Source: Clostridia bacterium
GTDB taxonomy: Bacteria; Bacillota; Clostridia; DUPQ01
Reading direction: 5' to 3'
Length of the DNA stretch: 7,022 nt
Assembly (NCBI GenBank): GCA_030592355.1
Contig: JAUVJE010000129.1
Location: 1 to 7,022, forward strand
Below are positions 1 to 6,056 of the stretch, one piece after another. The stretch's first letter is position 1. Each line of letters begins with the position of its first letter. The translations under genes and the position numbers were made by a program. Under the pieces are notes generated by a model, which was not told where the DNA came from, made no database searches, and saw only the letters and a list, made by a program, of their open reading frames with translations.

Positions 1-110
1 AAAACAAATTGTCATCCATACATCCCAAGGATGCATGGTTGCTGGTTTGAAAACAAATTGTCATCCATACATCCCAAGGATGCATGGTTGCCGGTTTGTA
101 AACAAATTGT
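1..110. repeat. Tandem 49-bp palindromic repeats (two full units plus partial third)
   Basis: Units occupy 1-49 and 50-98 and differ at a single base (T43 versus C92). A third copy begins at 99 and diverges after about 12 bases. Within each unit the 45 nt after the leading AAAA form an imperfect palindrome. In unit 1, base i pairs with base 54-i from 5/49 to 25/29 around a CAA loop (26-28). This gives 18 pairs of 21, with mismatches only at 12/42, 15/39 and 20/34. The one inter-unit difference keeps pairing (G·T in unit 1, G-C in unit 2). T9·G45 and T10·G44 are wobbles on the plus strand only, which favours a plus-strand RNA hairpin. The array is cut by the left edge, so copy number is unknown. 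There are no unique spacers, so it is not CRISPR-like. Function is not recognised. Confidence 0.9.
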
Positions 111-128
111 AAATAATTCTAATATTAT

Positions 129-157
129 CTGACTTAATCTATTTAGTTTGATAAAAT
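129..157 (+). promoter_or_regulatory. Candidate sigma-A promoter for the 187-717 gene
   Basis: A -35-like CTGACT (129-134) and a -10-like TAAAAT (152-157) are separated by exactly 17 bp. Each matches the vegetative consensus at four or five of six positions. Transcription would start near 163-165, giving a short leader that contains the GAAGGGA ribosome binding site (173-179). The site lies directly downstream of the palindromic repeats, so the first gene probably has its own promoter. Assigned by pattern only. Confidence 0.5.
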
Positions 158-186
158 ATGTATAAGGTGCGTGAAGGGAATTGGCC

Positions 187-717
187 ATGAAAGGGAATGT
201 GATTAACACAATAGTCATAGTAGTTATTATTGTTGTTATGGCTGCATTAATAATTCCTTGGCCACGGGAATTCGTCAAAGATTTTACCGGAATTAAGTAT
301 CAACTGGGCCCAGATAATAAAACCCACTCAGAATCTGTACAAATTAGTTTTAGTGGAACCTTCAAAGAAAGTTACTTCGGCTTACTTGACGATAGATTTG
401 TTGGATACATTACCATTGATGGAATTAATATAAAAGAAGATGAAGAATTTAACTTAAGCTTTAATGAAGAAAAAAATGCAATATTATCACACACATATTT
501 CGTTAAGTCGGAAAGGGCGATGTTAACTTCATCATATGGACGGCTATATATTGATGAAGGATTTGAAGAATTTACAATCGAATTATATTTTGGGAAGCCT
601 AATAATAAGAGTTTCAATTCATTTGATGGTTTCATGGTTTCCGCACCTGCAACAAACAGAGAAGAAGCGTTATTAATATCGAAAAAGTTCGTTTCATATA
701 GGGATGACCTGCAGTAA
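187..717 (+). CDS. Small membrane-anchored protein, function unknown
   Basis: This 176-residue protein is not one I recognise. The ATG at 187 is preferred because GAAGGGA (173-179) sits 7 nt before it. An in-frame TTG at 181 lies almost on top of that site and is unlikely to be the start. Residues 5-24 form one strongly hydrophobic segment (many Ile and Val) ending in a Pro-Trp-Pro turn. There is no lipobox cysteine, so this is an uncleaved anchor or signal-anchor rather than a lipoprotein signal. The remaining 150 residues are polar and acidic, with alternating hydrophobic residues suggesting a beta-rich domain (for example 51-80 and 117-135), and probably lie outside the cell. A promoter lies just upstream. 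The next gene starts 255 bp downstream, so co-transcription is uncertain. That the ORF is real is well supported by the start signals; its role is unknown. Confidence 0.8.
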   Translation: MKGNVINTIVIVVIIVVMAALIIPWPREFVKDFTGIKYQLGPDNKTHSESVQISFSGTFKESYFGLLDDRFVGYITIDGINIKEDEEFNLSFNEEKNAILSHTYFVKSERAMLTSSYGRLYIDEGFEEFTIELYFGKPNNKSFNSFDGFMVSAPATNREEALLISKKFVSYRDDLQ

Positions 718-801
718 ACTGGGTTCTTGTAATACCCATAAAACAGTATAACTGATAATTGCGTTTAATCGAGTTCTCTATAATCAGCGGAGGTATAGGA
801 C

Positions 802-834
802 ACCCTAAGATAAATATGTGACATCTTGGAGGGT
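802..834 (+). other. Intergenic hairpin between the two plus-strand genes
   Basis: Arms ACCCT-AAGAT (802-811) and ATCTT-GG-AGGGT (823-834) pair over 10 bp with a two-base GG bulge and an 11-nt loop. No T-run follows, so it is not a standard intrinsic terminator. It lies in the 255-bp gap 718-972. That gap also holds a weaker 5-bp hairpin at 720-738 (TGGGT/ACCCA, also without T-run) and a perfect TATAAT at 874-879 without a good -35. It could be an mRNA-stabilising or regulatory structure, or chance. Confidence 0.35.
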
Positions 835-892
835 TAGTATTCCATAAACGGATAAACAAGCATATAGTAACCGTATAATTGAAATATAAAAG

Positions 893-919
893 TTGATATG
901 CATTCTTAATATAGATAAT
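893..919 (+). promoter_or_regulatory. Weak candidate promoter for the DUF4129-like gene
   Basis: TTGATA (893-898) resembles a -35 box. GATAAT (914-919) resembles a -10 but gives a short 15-bp spacer; TAATTA (916-921) gives 17 bp with a poorer match. A perfect TATAAT at 874-879 is an alternative without a recognisable -35. The AT-rich sequence makes chance matches likely, so this marks the probable promoter area only. Confidence 0.25.
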
Positions 920-946
920 TAACTAATTTTACAACTATTTTATAAG

Positions 947-959
947 TGTCATTGTGACA
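947..959. promoter_or_regulatory. Short perfect inverted repeat, possible operator
   Basis: TGTCA-TTG-TGACA is a perfect 5-bp dyad with a 3-nt centre. It lies just after the likely promoter area and immediately before the ribosome binding site (AGGGA, 962-966) of the gene starting at 973. The placement suits a repressor site acting on that gene. The short length means it could be chance, and no specific regulator is implied. Confidence 0.3.
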
Positions 960-972
960 TTAGGGAAATGTA

Positions 973-2340
973 ATGAATAAAGTTAATTTTGAATTAATTC
1001 AAAGAAAGATATTATCAACATCATTCACACTTGGCGTTTGTGGTGGTCTGTATCTTAGTGCCATGAAAAGCTTCAAAAGTCAGTACAGTCTATTTGTTCT
1101 TATTATCCAATTATTACTTTTAATAATTATTGGCTTAGCGGTTGGAACAATATTAAATCATTATGCTAAAAAGTGTTATAGTAAGTTTCTATTTATTGAT
1201 TCTAGCGGTGAAATAAAATTAGCTAATCAAAAAATATTTTTCATAACGATTGTTATTATGGTTATTGCTCACTTTTTTAATTCGCAGATGAATGAGTGGA
1301 ATCAATTCTCAGCTGTTCTCATTACCGGAGGAGTTTTTATAATAAGCTTGATAAATGGAATATTTGATATAAGCTCACAGGCAACAAGGGTAATATTAAG
1401 CCTTGGATTTATTCCAGTTGCGTTAAGCTTTATACTTACATATTTTACTGTCAGACGTGAGGATGTGACAACCTTAGTTTGGATTTTAGGGTTATTGTTT
1501 TTCTTAAGCTTCCTTTTAATTTTAAACCAACTACAATTAAATGCTCAGCTTTTTACTGCAAAAGATATTAATGTAGCCAATAGAAAGAAGATAAGATTGT
1601 TTAATTCGTGGGCTGTAACAATATTCTTCTTTTTATGTATAGTAATTATCGGTTTCAGAAAAATAATATCAGTAAGTGGAGAAATAATAATTAGGATTGG
1701 AAATTGGTTGTATGCTGTTTTGGCGAAATTCACCATTTGGCTTCTAAATGATCCTCAGCAAGGAAGTGCTAGTGAAGAGACAAAGAAAAGGTTACAAGAG
1801 ACCACCTTTGAATTTAGTGATAAACCCGTATGGGAAATTATATTTGTTCTAACCTTGATAATCATTTTGATTACAATTATTATACTGGCTTTTATAGGCA
1901 TCAAAAAAAGTTTAAATAAAATGCTTAAGAAAAATATAATAAACTATGATAACCTCGAAGAATTTGATGAAGAAAGCGACATAGTTAGGGATAGATTAAG
2001 ATTGAAGCTGCGGGAAAAGTTTAAGTACACGCTTGAAAAACTTGATGAGATTGATGATTCAGGGGAGAAGGTAAGGTATTTATATGGTTTTGTCCTGGAG
2101 CGATTGTATCATTATAAAATTGACATATCAAAAAGCGATACCACGGAAGAAATTATAAATAAAATATTGACACATGAAAATGGTCAGGATTTAGCAGAAA
2201 AAGGATTTAGTGAATTAACGGGAAAATACCGCAGGGTGAGATATGGTAATAAAAAAGTCGATATAGGTAAAGAGCTGCACCAATTAGGTGAAGTTATGGA
2301 AAAGGCGATTAAAGACTTGGTGGTGGCTCCTCCAAAATAA
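973..2340 (+). CDS. Multi-pass membrane protein with DUF4129-like C-terminal domain
   Basis: This 455-residue protein starts at an ATG with AGGGA 6 nt upstream. Hydrophobic segments lie at about residues 14-32, 39-62, 87-105, 113-132, 138-158, 166-185, 212-229 and 287-311, so seven or eight membrane spans are likely. The 232-257 stretch may be amphipathic. The charged tail from about 340 fits a DUF4129 domain: a helix ending in VRYLYGFVLERL (367-378), then SDTTEE (388-393), then FSELTGKYRRVRYG (412-425) followed by a final helix. In known families DUF4129 is found at the C-terminus of TgpA-type transglutaminase membrane proteins or as stand-alone membrane proteins near MoxR ATPase and DUF58 genes. 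Here no transglutaminase domain separates the spans from the tail, and no MoxR or DUF58 gene is visible. The domain call is from pattern recall. Function is unknown, perhaps envelope-related. Confidence 0.8.
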   Translation: MNKVNFELIQRKILSTSFTLGVCGGLYLSAMKSFKSQYSLFVLIIQLLLLIIIGLAVGTILNHYAKKCYSKFLFIDSSGEIKLANQKIFFITIVIMVIAHFFNSQMNEWNQFSAVLITGGVFIISLINGIFDISSQATRVILSLGFIPVALSFILTYFTVRREDVTTLVWILGLLFFLSFLLILNQLQLNAQLFTAKDINVANRKKIRLFNSWAVTIFFFLCIVIIGFRKIISVSGEIIIRIGNWLYAVLAKFTIWLLNDPQQGSASEETKKRLQETTFEFSDKPVWEIIFVLTLIIILITIIILAFIGIKKSLNKMLKKNIINYDNLEEFDEESDIVRDRLRLKLREKFKYTLEKLDEIDDSGEKVRYLYGFVLERLYHYKIDISKSDTTEEIINKILTHENGQDLAEKGFSELTGKYRRVRYGNKKVDIGKELHQLGEVMEKAIKDLVVAPPK

Positions 2341-2477
2341 GCAGATTGAGTGTATTTTCAGAGTTACTGTATAAATTTATAGTAGAGAATCAAAGTGTCG
2401 GAGAGTTTTTCACAAAATACAATAATGAAATGGAGAAGTTGAAAATAGATGTTTATCTTGAAAAGATGAATGAGTAA
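2313..2477 (+). pseudogene. Probable remnant of an ABC solute-binding protein C-terminus
   Basis: An open frame runs from just after a TAA at 2310-2312 to a TAA at 2475-2477. It overlaps the last 28 bases of the preceding gene in a different frame. From 2346 it reads as a plausible 43-residue tail containing LLYKFIVENQSVGEFF and later EMEKLKIDVYLEKMNE. This resembles the C-terminus of LipO/YtcQ-type extracellular solute-binding lipoproteins (hydrophobic KFI, a short loop, then a 'klGldkYle' helix). There is no ATG near its beginning and the only early start codon, TTG at 2346, has no ribosome binding site. The simplest reading is a decayed gene end left by a deletion whose junction is at or before 2340. 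A tiny real gene or chance is possible. The resemblance is from memory. Confidence 0.35.
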
Positions 2478-2504
2478 ATTAACTGAGGTTATTTATGTAA
2501 TATA

Positions 2505-2551
2505 TGGTGTTATCCCACCACCTAGTTTTATACTGATACGGGAATCCGTGT
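2505..2551. terminator. Weak hairpins between convergent genes
   Basis: Two small hairpins sit between the plus-strand genes and the convergent HAD gene. The first is TGGTG (2505-2509)/CACCA (2516-2520) with a 6-nt loop, and TTTT follows at 2526-2529. The second is ATACGG (2536-2541)/CCGTGT (2546-2551) with a GAAT loop and one T·G wobble, followed by a short TTT. Neither has a strong T-run. They may provide modest termination for converging transcripts. Confidence 0.3.
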
Positions 2552-2556
2552 TTAGG

Positions 2557-3204
2557 CTAAATTTCATTACCATTCTCTATTGATTTCACAATATCATAAA
2601 TTTCTAAGGCATGGGATATCATAAAATCGGGTTTATGCGGCTCTACAATTTTTTTTACATCAAGTCCCCAGTCAACCCATATAATTGGAATACCTGATTT
2701 TTTACATGCTATAATATCACGTATTTCATCACCTACATAAATAACTCCGGTGTTGGCTAACCCTTTTCGCTTAAGGAATTTATTTATGATTTTATCTTTA
2801 TCAAAAATATGATGTGAACAAATGACCTCACTTATTTCAGATATATTTCTTTCATGCAGAAATTCTCTGATATTACTTTCGGAATTTGAAGAAATTACAG
2901 CCAGCCCGTAGCCATCGCCTTTAAGCATTTTTAATAGGTCAGCCATATTTTCGTGCAAGTCCATTTCATGCATAACTTCTTTATATTGGGAATAGAACTC
3001 AGGTGCGAGGAAAGGCACTTTAATTAATGACACCCCCATGAATCTGCTTCTTTCTATAGCTGACATTCCCCTTATTTTCTCAATGTCAGACCAATCGAGT
3101 TCTCTGAATTTGTACTTTTTTGCCATTTTATTCATAGCCTTAAAAGAAATATCGCCGGAATCTGCGAGAGTACCGTCAAAATCAAAAATAATATATTTAA
3201 TCAT
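2557..3204 (-). CDS. HAD-superfamily phosphatase (Gph/PpaX-like)
   Basis: The 215-residue protein carries all four haloacid dehalogenase motifs. Motif I is DFDGT (residues 8-12) with nucleophile D8 and general acid D10. Motif II is VISSN (103-107). The motif III lysine is probably K138. Motif IV is GDEIRD (158-163). The helical insert between motif I and motif II (about 15-85) is a class I cap, as in phosphoglycolate and pyrophosphate phosphatases of the Gph/PpaX group. The family hydrolyses phosphomonoesters or pyrophosphate with Mg2+ in the cytoplasm; the substrate cannot be told from sequence. The start is the ATG at 3204, with a modest TAGGG site 4 nt upstream. It points the same way as the fab operon but lies beyond that operon's terminator, so it is probably transcribed separately, possibly with some readthrough. 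Length is normal and nothing is missing. Confidence 0.9.
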   Translation of the reverse strand: MIKYIIFDFDGTLADSGDISFKAMNKMAKKYKFRELDWSDIEKIRGMSAIERSRFMGVSLIKVPFLAPEFYSQYKEVMHEMDLHENMADLLKMLKGDGYGLAVISSNSESNIREFLHERNISEISEVICSHHIFDKDKIINKFLKRKGLANTGVIYVGDEIRDIIACKKSGIPIIWVDWGLDVKKIVEPHKPDFMISHALEIYDIVKSIENGNEI

Positions 3205-3273
3205 ATAGCCCTACCGTTTTCATTTCCACTATCATATCATAGCTATACTGTATTTTCTTTTTTCTTTATATTT

Positions 3274-3294
3274 GCTAATCTAAACTTGATTAGC
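3274..3294. promoter_or_regulatory. Perfect 7-bp inverted repeat upstream of the HAD gene
   Basis: GCTAATC (3274-3280) and GATTAGC (3288-3294) form a perfect dyad around a 7-nt centre. It lies between the fab terminator and the HAD start (ATG at 3204). Neither strand has a T-run after it, so a terminator is unlikely and an operator for the HAD gene is the better guess. TATGAT-like -10 hexamers occur on the minus strand at 3231-3241, but without a convincing -35. Confidence 0.35.
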
Positions 3295-3331
3295 CGAATT
3301 TAAAATTTATGGTTCCAGTCATAATCTTCTC

Positions 3332-3360
3332 AAAAAAACAGCACCTTCCGGCACTGTTTT
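3332..3360 (-). terminator. Intrinsic terminator of the fab operon
   Basis: Read on the minus strand, AAAACAGTGCC (3360-3350) pairs with GGTGCTGTTTT (3345-3335) over 11 positions around a GGAA tetraloop (GNRA type), and the T-run continues to 3332. Two of the pairs are G·U wobbles that would be A-C mismatches on the plus strand, so the structure suits minus-strand RNA. It begins 20 nt after the fabZ stop, separating the fab operon from the HAD gene. Confidence 0.9.
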
Positions 3361-3380
3361 CCGATTCACTTATTAAATGG

Positions 3381-3842
3381 TTACAGGCTCTCAGAGTTAA
3401 ATACCCCCGGTATTATTACGATTGTAAATGTTGCACTTGCAACTAACTCCCCATTTACCGTGGCTACTGCTTTTGCCTTAATTACGTTCATTTTGATACT
3501 GTCGATGGTTCCCACCATAATAAGCACATCACCGGGGTAAACCGGCTTTTTAAATTTCACTTTGCTTATGCCGGCCAGTATGCCGACATCGGACATGCCG
3601 TGAGTCCTTCCGGATGCTATGCCCGCTGTCTGGGCCATGGCTTCGATTAACATCACTCCGGGCATCACCGGATAACCGGGGAAATGCCCTTGGAAGAAAG
3701 GCTCATTGTAGGATATATTCTTTTGGCAGGTGGCCGATACACCGGATATGCGTTCAAGAATTTTATCAACCATCAAAAACGGATACCTGTGTGGAACTAT
3801 GTCTGTAATTTTTATGTCTGCTTGATTATTGTCATTGCTCAT
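3381..3842 (-). CDS. fabZ: 3-hydroxyacyl-ACP dehydratase FabZ
   Basis: FabZ removes water from 3-hydroxyacyl-ACP to give trans-2-enoyl-ACP in the cytoplasmic type II fatty-acid cycle. The 153-residue protein is of usual length and forms a single hot-dog domain. IVPHRYPFLMVD (15-26) is the family opening. The active-site block GHFPGYPVMPGVMLIEAMAQ (52-71) supplies the catalytic His53 and Glu67. The KFKKPVYPGD stretch (96-105) is also typical. The ATG at 3842 has AGGAG 6 nt upstream, and that site overlaps the fabF stop codon (gap 9 nt), suggesting coupled translation. It is the last gene of the operon, followed by a strong terminator. FabA is a less likely name, since the HRYPF opening and the glutamate at 67 are FabZ traits (FabA has aspartate). 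Confidence 0.97.
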   Translation of the reverse strand: MSNDNNQADIKITDIVPHRYPFLMVDKILERISGVSATCQKNISYNEPFFQGHFPGYPVMPGVMLIEAMAQTAGIASGRTHGMSDVGILAGISKVKFKKPVYPGDVLIMVGTIDSIKMNVIKAKAVATVNGELVASATFTIVIIPGVFNSESL

Positions 3843-3851
3843 ATCATTCTC

Positions 3852-5084
3852 CTAAACTTTGCTGAAAATAACCGTTGAGTTGTGTCCGCCGAATCCAAGG
3901 GAATTCGAAAGGACATTATTTATTTCCTTATTTTTCCCATTGTTTATAGTATAATCCAAATCACACTCTTTGTCCTTAACTTTATAATTTACAGTCGCAG
4001 GAACAAATTGATCCTGAATTGCCATACAGCTGATGATTGCTTCTATTCCGCCGGCGCCTCCAAGCAGGTGTCCGGTCATTGATTTTGTGGAACTTATGCT
4101 GACATTGTAAGCATACTCTCCAAATACTGTTTTAATGGCCGCGGTTTCGTTTTTATCATTTAGCGGAGTCGAAGTTCCATGGGCATTGATATAATCAATA
4201 TCTTCAGGAAGCAGCCCTGCATCCTTAATAGCATTTTTCATACTCCTTGCACCACCTTCTCCGTTTTCTGCAGGAGCAGTCATGTGAAATGCATCGCTTG
4301 TTGATGCAAATCCCTTTACCTCCGCGAGAATGTTTGCCCCTCTGGCCACAGCATGGTCATATGATTCAATAATTATGATGCCTGCTCCCTCGCCCATAAC
4401 AAATCCGTCTCTTTCAGCATCAAAAGGTATTGATGCCCTGTCCGGGTCAGTGCTGAATGAAACAGCCCTCATATTGCTGAATCCTGCTAGAGACAGCTCC
4501 GATATAGCTGCTTCTGCTCCACCGCATATCATTATATCCATATCTCCGTCTTGTATTGCTCTAAACGAGTTCCCTATTGCATTGTTTCCAGATGAGCATG
4601 CTGTTACAACACATTCATTCATGCCCTTTGCTCCGGTAAAGATGGAAACCAAGCCTGCAGCCATGTTTGGAATCATCATTGGTATGAAAAGCGGACTTAC
4701 TCTTTTTGCCCCTTTTTCCATAAGAATGGCATGTTGTTTCTCAAATGTCGTTATCCCCCCGAACCCTACGCCTATAACTACTCCGAATCGTTCACTATCC
4801 ACGGCAACCGTATCCAAATCAGCATGATCCACCGCCATAATTGCTGCCGACACCGCATATTGACAGAAAAGGTCCATCCTTTTTAAATCTTTTTTTTCAA
4901 TATAAAGCTCAGGATGAAAATCCTTTACTTCTGCAACCATATTTGCGCTGATATTTGAACAGTCAAATCTGGTTATCGGCCCAATTGCATTTTCGCCATT
5001 TTTTATAGCTTTCCAAAAGTCGTCCAAATTATTACCATTTGGTGCTACTGCTCCCATACCTGTGACTACTACTCTTCTTCTCAT
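3852..5084 (-). CDS. fabF: 3-oxoacyl-ACP synthase II FabF
   Basis: FabF condenses malonyl-ACP with a growing acyl-ACP, releasing CO2 (elongating KAS II). The 410-residue length is normal. The thiolase-fold active site is complete: nucleophile Cys163 in TACSSG (161-166), His302 in AHGTSTPLND (301-310), Lys334 and His339 in STKSMTGH (332-339), and the glycine-rich GFGGHN (397-402) near the end that forms the phenylalanine gate region. The N-terminal RRRVVVTGMGAVAPNG is the family signature. The ATG at 5084 has AGGAGG 8 nt upstream, and the fabK stop codon overlaps that site as TGAGGAGG (gap 13 nt), which points to translational coupling. FabB is less likely from the overall FabF-like motifs and from the Firmicute context. 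Long reading frames on the opposite strand here are shadows. Confidence 0.97.
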   Translation of the reverse strand: MRRRVVVTGMGAVAPNGNNLDDFWKAIKNGENAIGPITRFDCSNISANMVAEVKDFHPELYIEKKDLKRMDLFCQYAVSAAIMAVDHADLDTVAVDSERFGVVIGVGFGGITTFEKQHAILMEKGAKRVSPLFIPMMIPNMAAGLVSIFTGAKGMNECVVTACSSGNNAIGNSFRAIQDGDMDIMICGGAEAAISELSLAGFSNMRAVSFSTDPDRASIPFDAERDGFVMGEGAGIIIIESYDHAVARGANILAEVKGFASTSDAFHMTAPAENGEGGARSMKNAIKDAGLLPEDIDYINAHGTSTPLNDKNETAAIKTVFGEYAYNVSISSTKSMTGHLLGGAGGIEAIISCMAIQDQFVPATVNYKVKDKECDLDYTINNGKNKEINNVLSNSLGFGGHNSTVIFSKV

Positions 5085-5097
5085 TTTGCCTGCCTCC

Positions 5098-6045
5098 TCA
5101 TATTGAGAATACCTTTTCGCCTATTTCCAAGACGACTTTTTCGGTATCATTGACTATTTCCTGTATTATTTCCCGGCAAGGCCTGACAGTATTGACCAAA
5201 CCCGCTATCTGACCGGCCATCACAGAACCGTAAGTTACATCTCCTTTAACTGCCCTGGCCAATGCTCCGGTTCCTTTTTTCTCAAATTCAGCTGCAGTTA
5301 TGCCGTCTTTTTCCATCTGCTTTAGTTCGCGGGTAAGTTTATTGCTGATTACCCTAACCGGATGGCCGGTAACACGCCCTGTAACCACCGTATCCCTGTC
5401 CCGTGCTTTCAAAATCGCTTTTTTATATTCAACGGCAACCGTACATTCGTCGGAACAAATAAATCTTGTCCCAAGCTGAACACCTTTGGCTCCAAGCATG
5501 AAGGCCGCTGCCGCTCCTCTGCCGTCTGCTATCCCGCCGGCGGCTATAACAGGTATTTTCACTGCATCTACTATCTGTGGGATTAAAGCCATGGTGGTCT
5601 GCTCGCCTACATGTCCACCCGCTTCATATCCTTCAACTATTAGGGCATCAGCTCCCATTTTCTCCATTCTAACCGCAAGTGCCACCGAGGGAACAACCGG
5701 CATAACCTTGATTCCTGCTTGTTTGAACTGTTCCATATACTTACCCGGATTTCCTGCTCCCGTCGTCACAACCGGCACCTTCATCCTACACACTAAGTCT
5801 ACTATTTTCTCGGTTTCCGGAGCCATAAGCATTATGTTTACACCAAATGGTTTAGATGTCATTAAAATGGCTTTTTTTATCTGTTCTTCTACAGCAGATA
5901 CAGGAGCACTTCCCGCAGCAATTACTCCAAGCCCTCCTCCTTCTGACACCGCTGACGCCAGCATGGCATCGGAAACCCATGCCATGGCACCTTGTATAAC
6001 CGGATATTCAATACCAAGAATATTACATAACTCTGTTTTCATCAT
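5098..6045 (-). CDS. fabK: Enoyl-ACP reductase II FabK (FMN-dependent)
   Basis: FabK reduces trans-2-enoyl-ACP to acyl-ACP with NAD(P)H and FMN, closing the elongation cycle. It is unrelated in fold to FabI and, as a family, insensitive to triclosan. The 315-residue protein is a single nitronate monooxygenase/FabK-type TIM barrel. The sequence shows the N-terminal YPVIQGAMAWVS (14-25), the active-site EGYEAGGHVG (138-147) with His145, the flavin-phosphate loop AAGGIADGRG (168-177), GVQLGTRF (188-195) and GSVMAGQIAGLV (273-284). Two adjacent ATG codons (6045 and 6042) could start it. Neither has a clear Shine-Dalgarno sequence, and the fabH stop is only 6 nt upstream, so coupled translation is likely. 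A 2-nitropropane dioxygenase name is the usual misannotation; the fab neighbours support FabK. Confidence 0.95.
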   Translation of the reverse strand: MMKTELCNILGIEYPVIQGAMAWVSDAMLASAVSEGGGLGVIAAGSAPVSAVEEQIKKAILMTSKPFGVNIMLMAPETEKIVDLVCRMKVPVVTTGAGNPGKYMEQFKQAGIKVMPVVPSVALAVRMEKMGADALIVEGYEAGGHVGEQTTMALIPQIVDAVKIPVIAAGGIADGRGAAAAFMLGAKGVQLGTRFICSDECTVAVEYKKAILKARDRDTVVTGRVTGHPVRVISNKLTRELKQMEKDGITAAEFEKKGTGALARAVKGDVTYGSVMAGQIAGLVNTVRPCREIIQEIVNDTEKVVLEIGEKVFSI

Positions 6046-6050
6046 ATGAT

Positions 6051-6056
6051 ATTATA
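6051..6056 (-). promoter_or_regulatory. TATAAT hexamer at the fabH/fabK junction
   Basis: On the minus strand a perfect TATAAT (6056-6051) overlaps the fabH stop codon and ends 5 nt before the first possible fabK ATG. There is no matching -35 at 17 bp (GGCGTC) and no TG extension. If it worked as a -10, the transcript would start almost at the fabK ATG and be leaderless. The hexamer follows from the last two fabH codons plus the stop, so chance is likely. Confidence 0.15.

Noticed and set aside
1..110. CRISPR array
   Set aside because: Units are tandem with only constant 4-nt linkers and no unique spacers, and the whole unit is one palindrome.
181..186. TTG at 181 as start of the first gene
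   Set aside because: It is one base from the ribosome binding site; the ATG at 187 has proper spacing.
12..278. 88-residue minus-strand frame across the repeats
   Set aside because: It covers the tandem repeats and the start of a supported plus-strand gene, and its C-terminal part is just translated repeat.
720..738. Terminator after the first gene (TGGGT/ACCCA hairpin)
   Set aside because: It has only 5 bp with a 9-nt loop and no T-run.
632..859. 75-residue minus-strand frame in the intergenic region
   Set aside because: It overlaps the end of the first gene, its composition is not protein-like, and its start lacks a convincing ribosome binding site.
4330..4827. 165-residue plus-strand reading frame inside fabF
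   Set aside because: It is exactly antisense to a well-supported fabF, with no ribosome binding site or recognisable domain. It is a codon-bias shadow.
5486..6049. 187-residue plus-strand reading frame inside fabK
   Set aside because: It is antisense to fabK with low-complexity Ala/Pro/Thr content typical of shadow frames.
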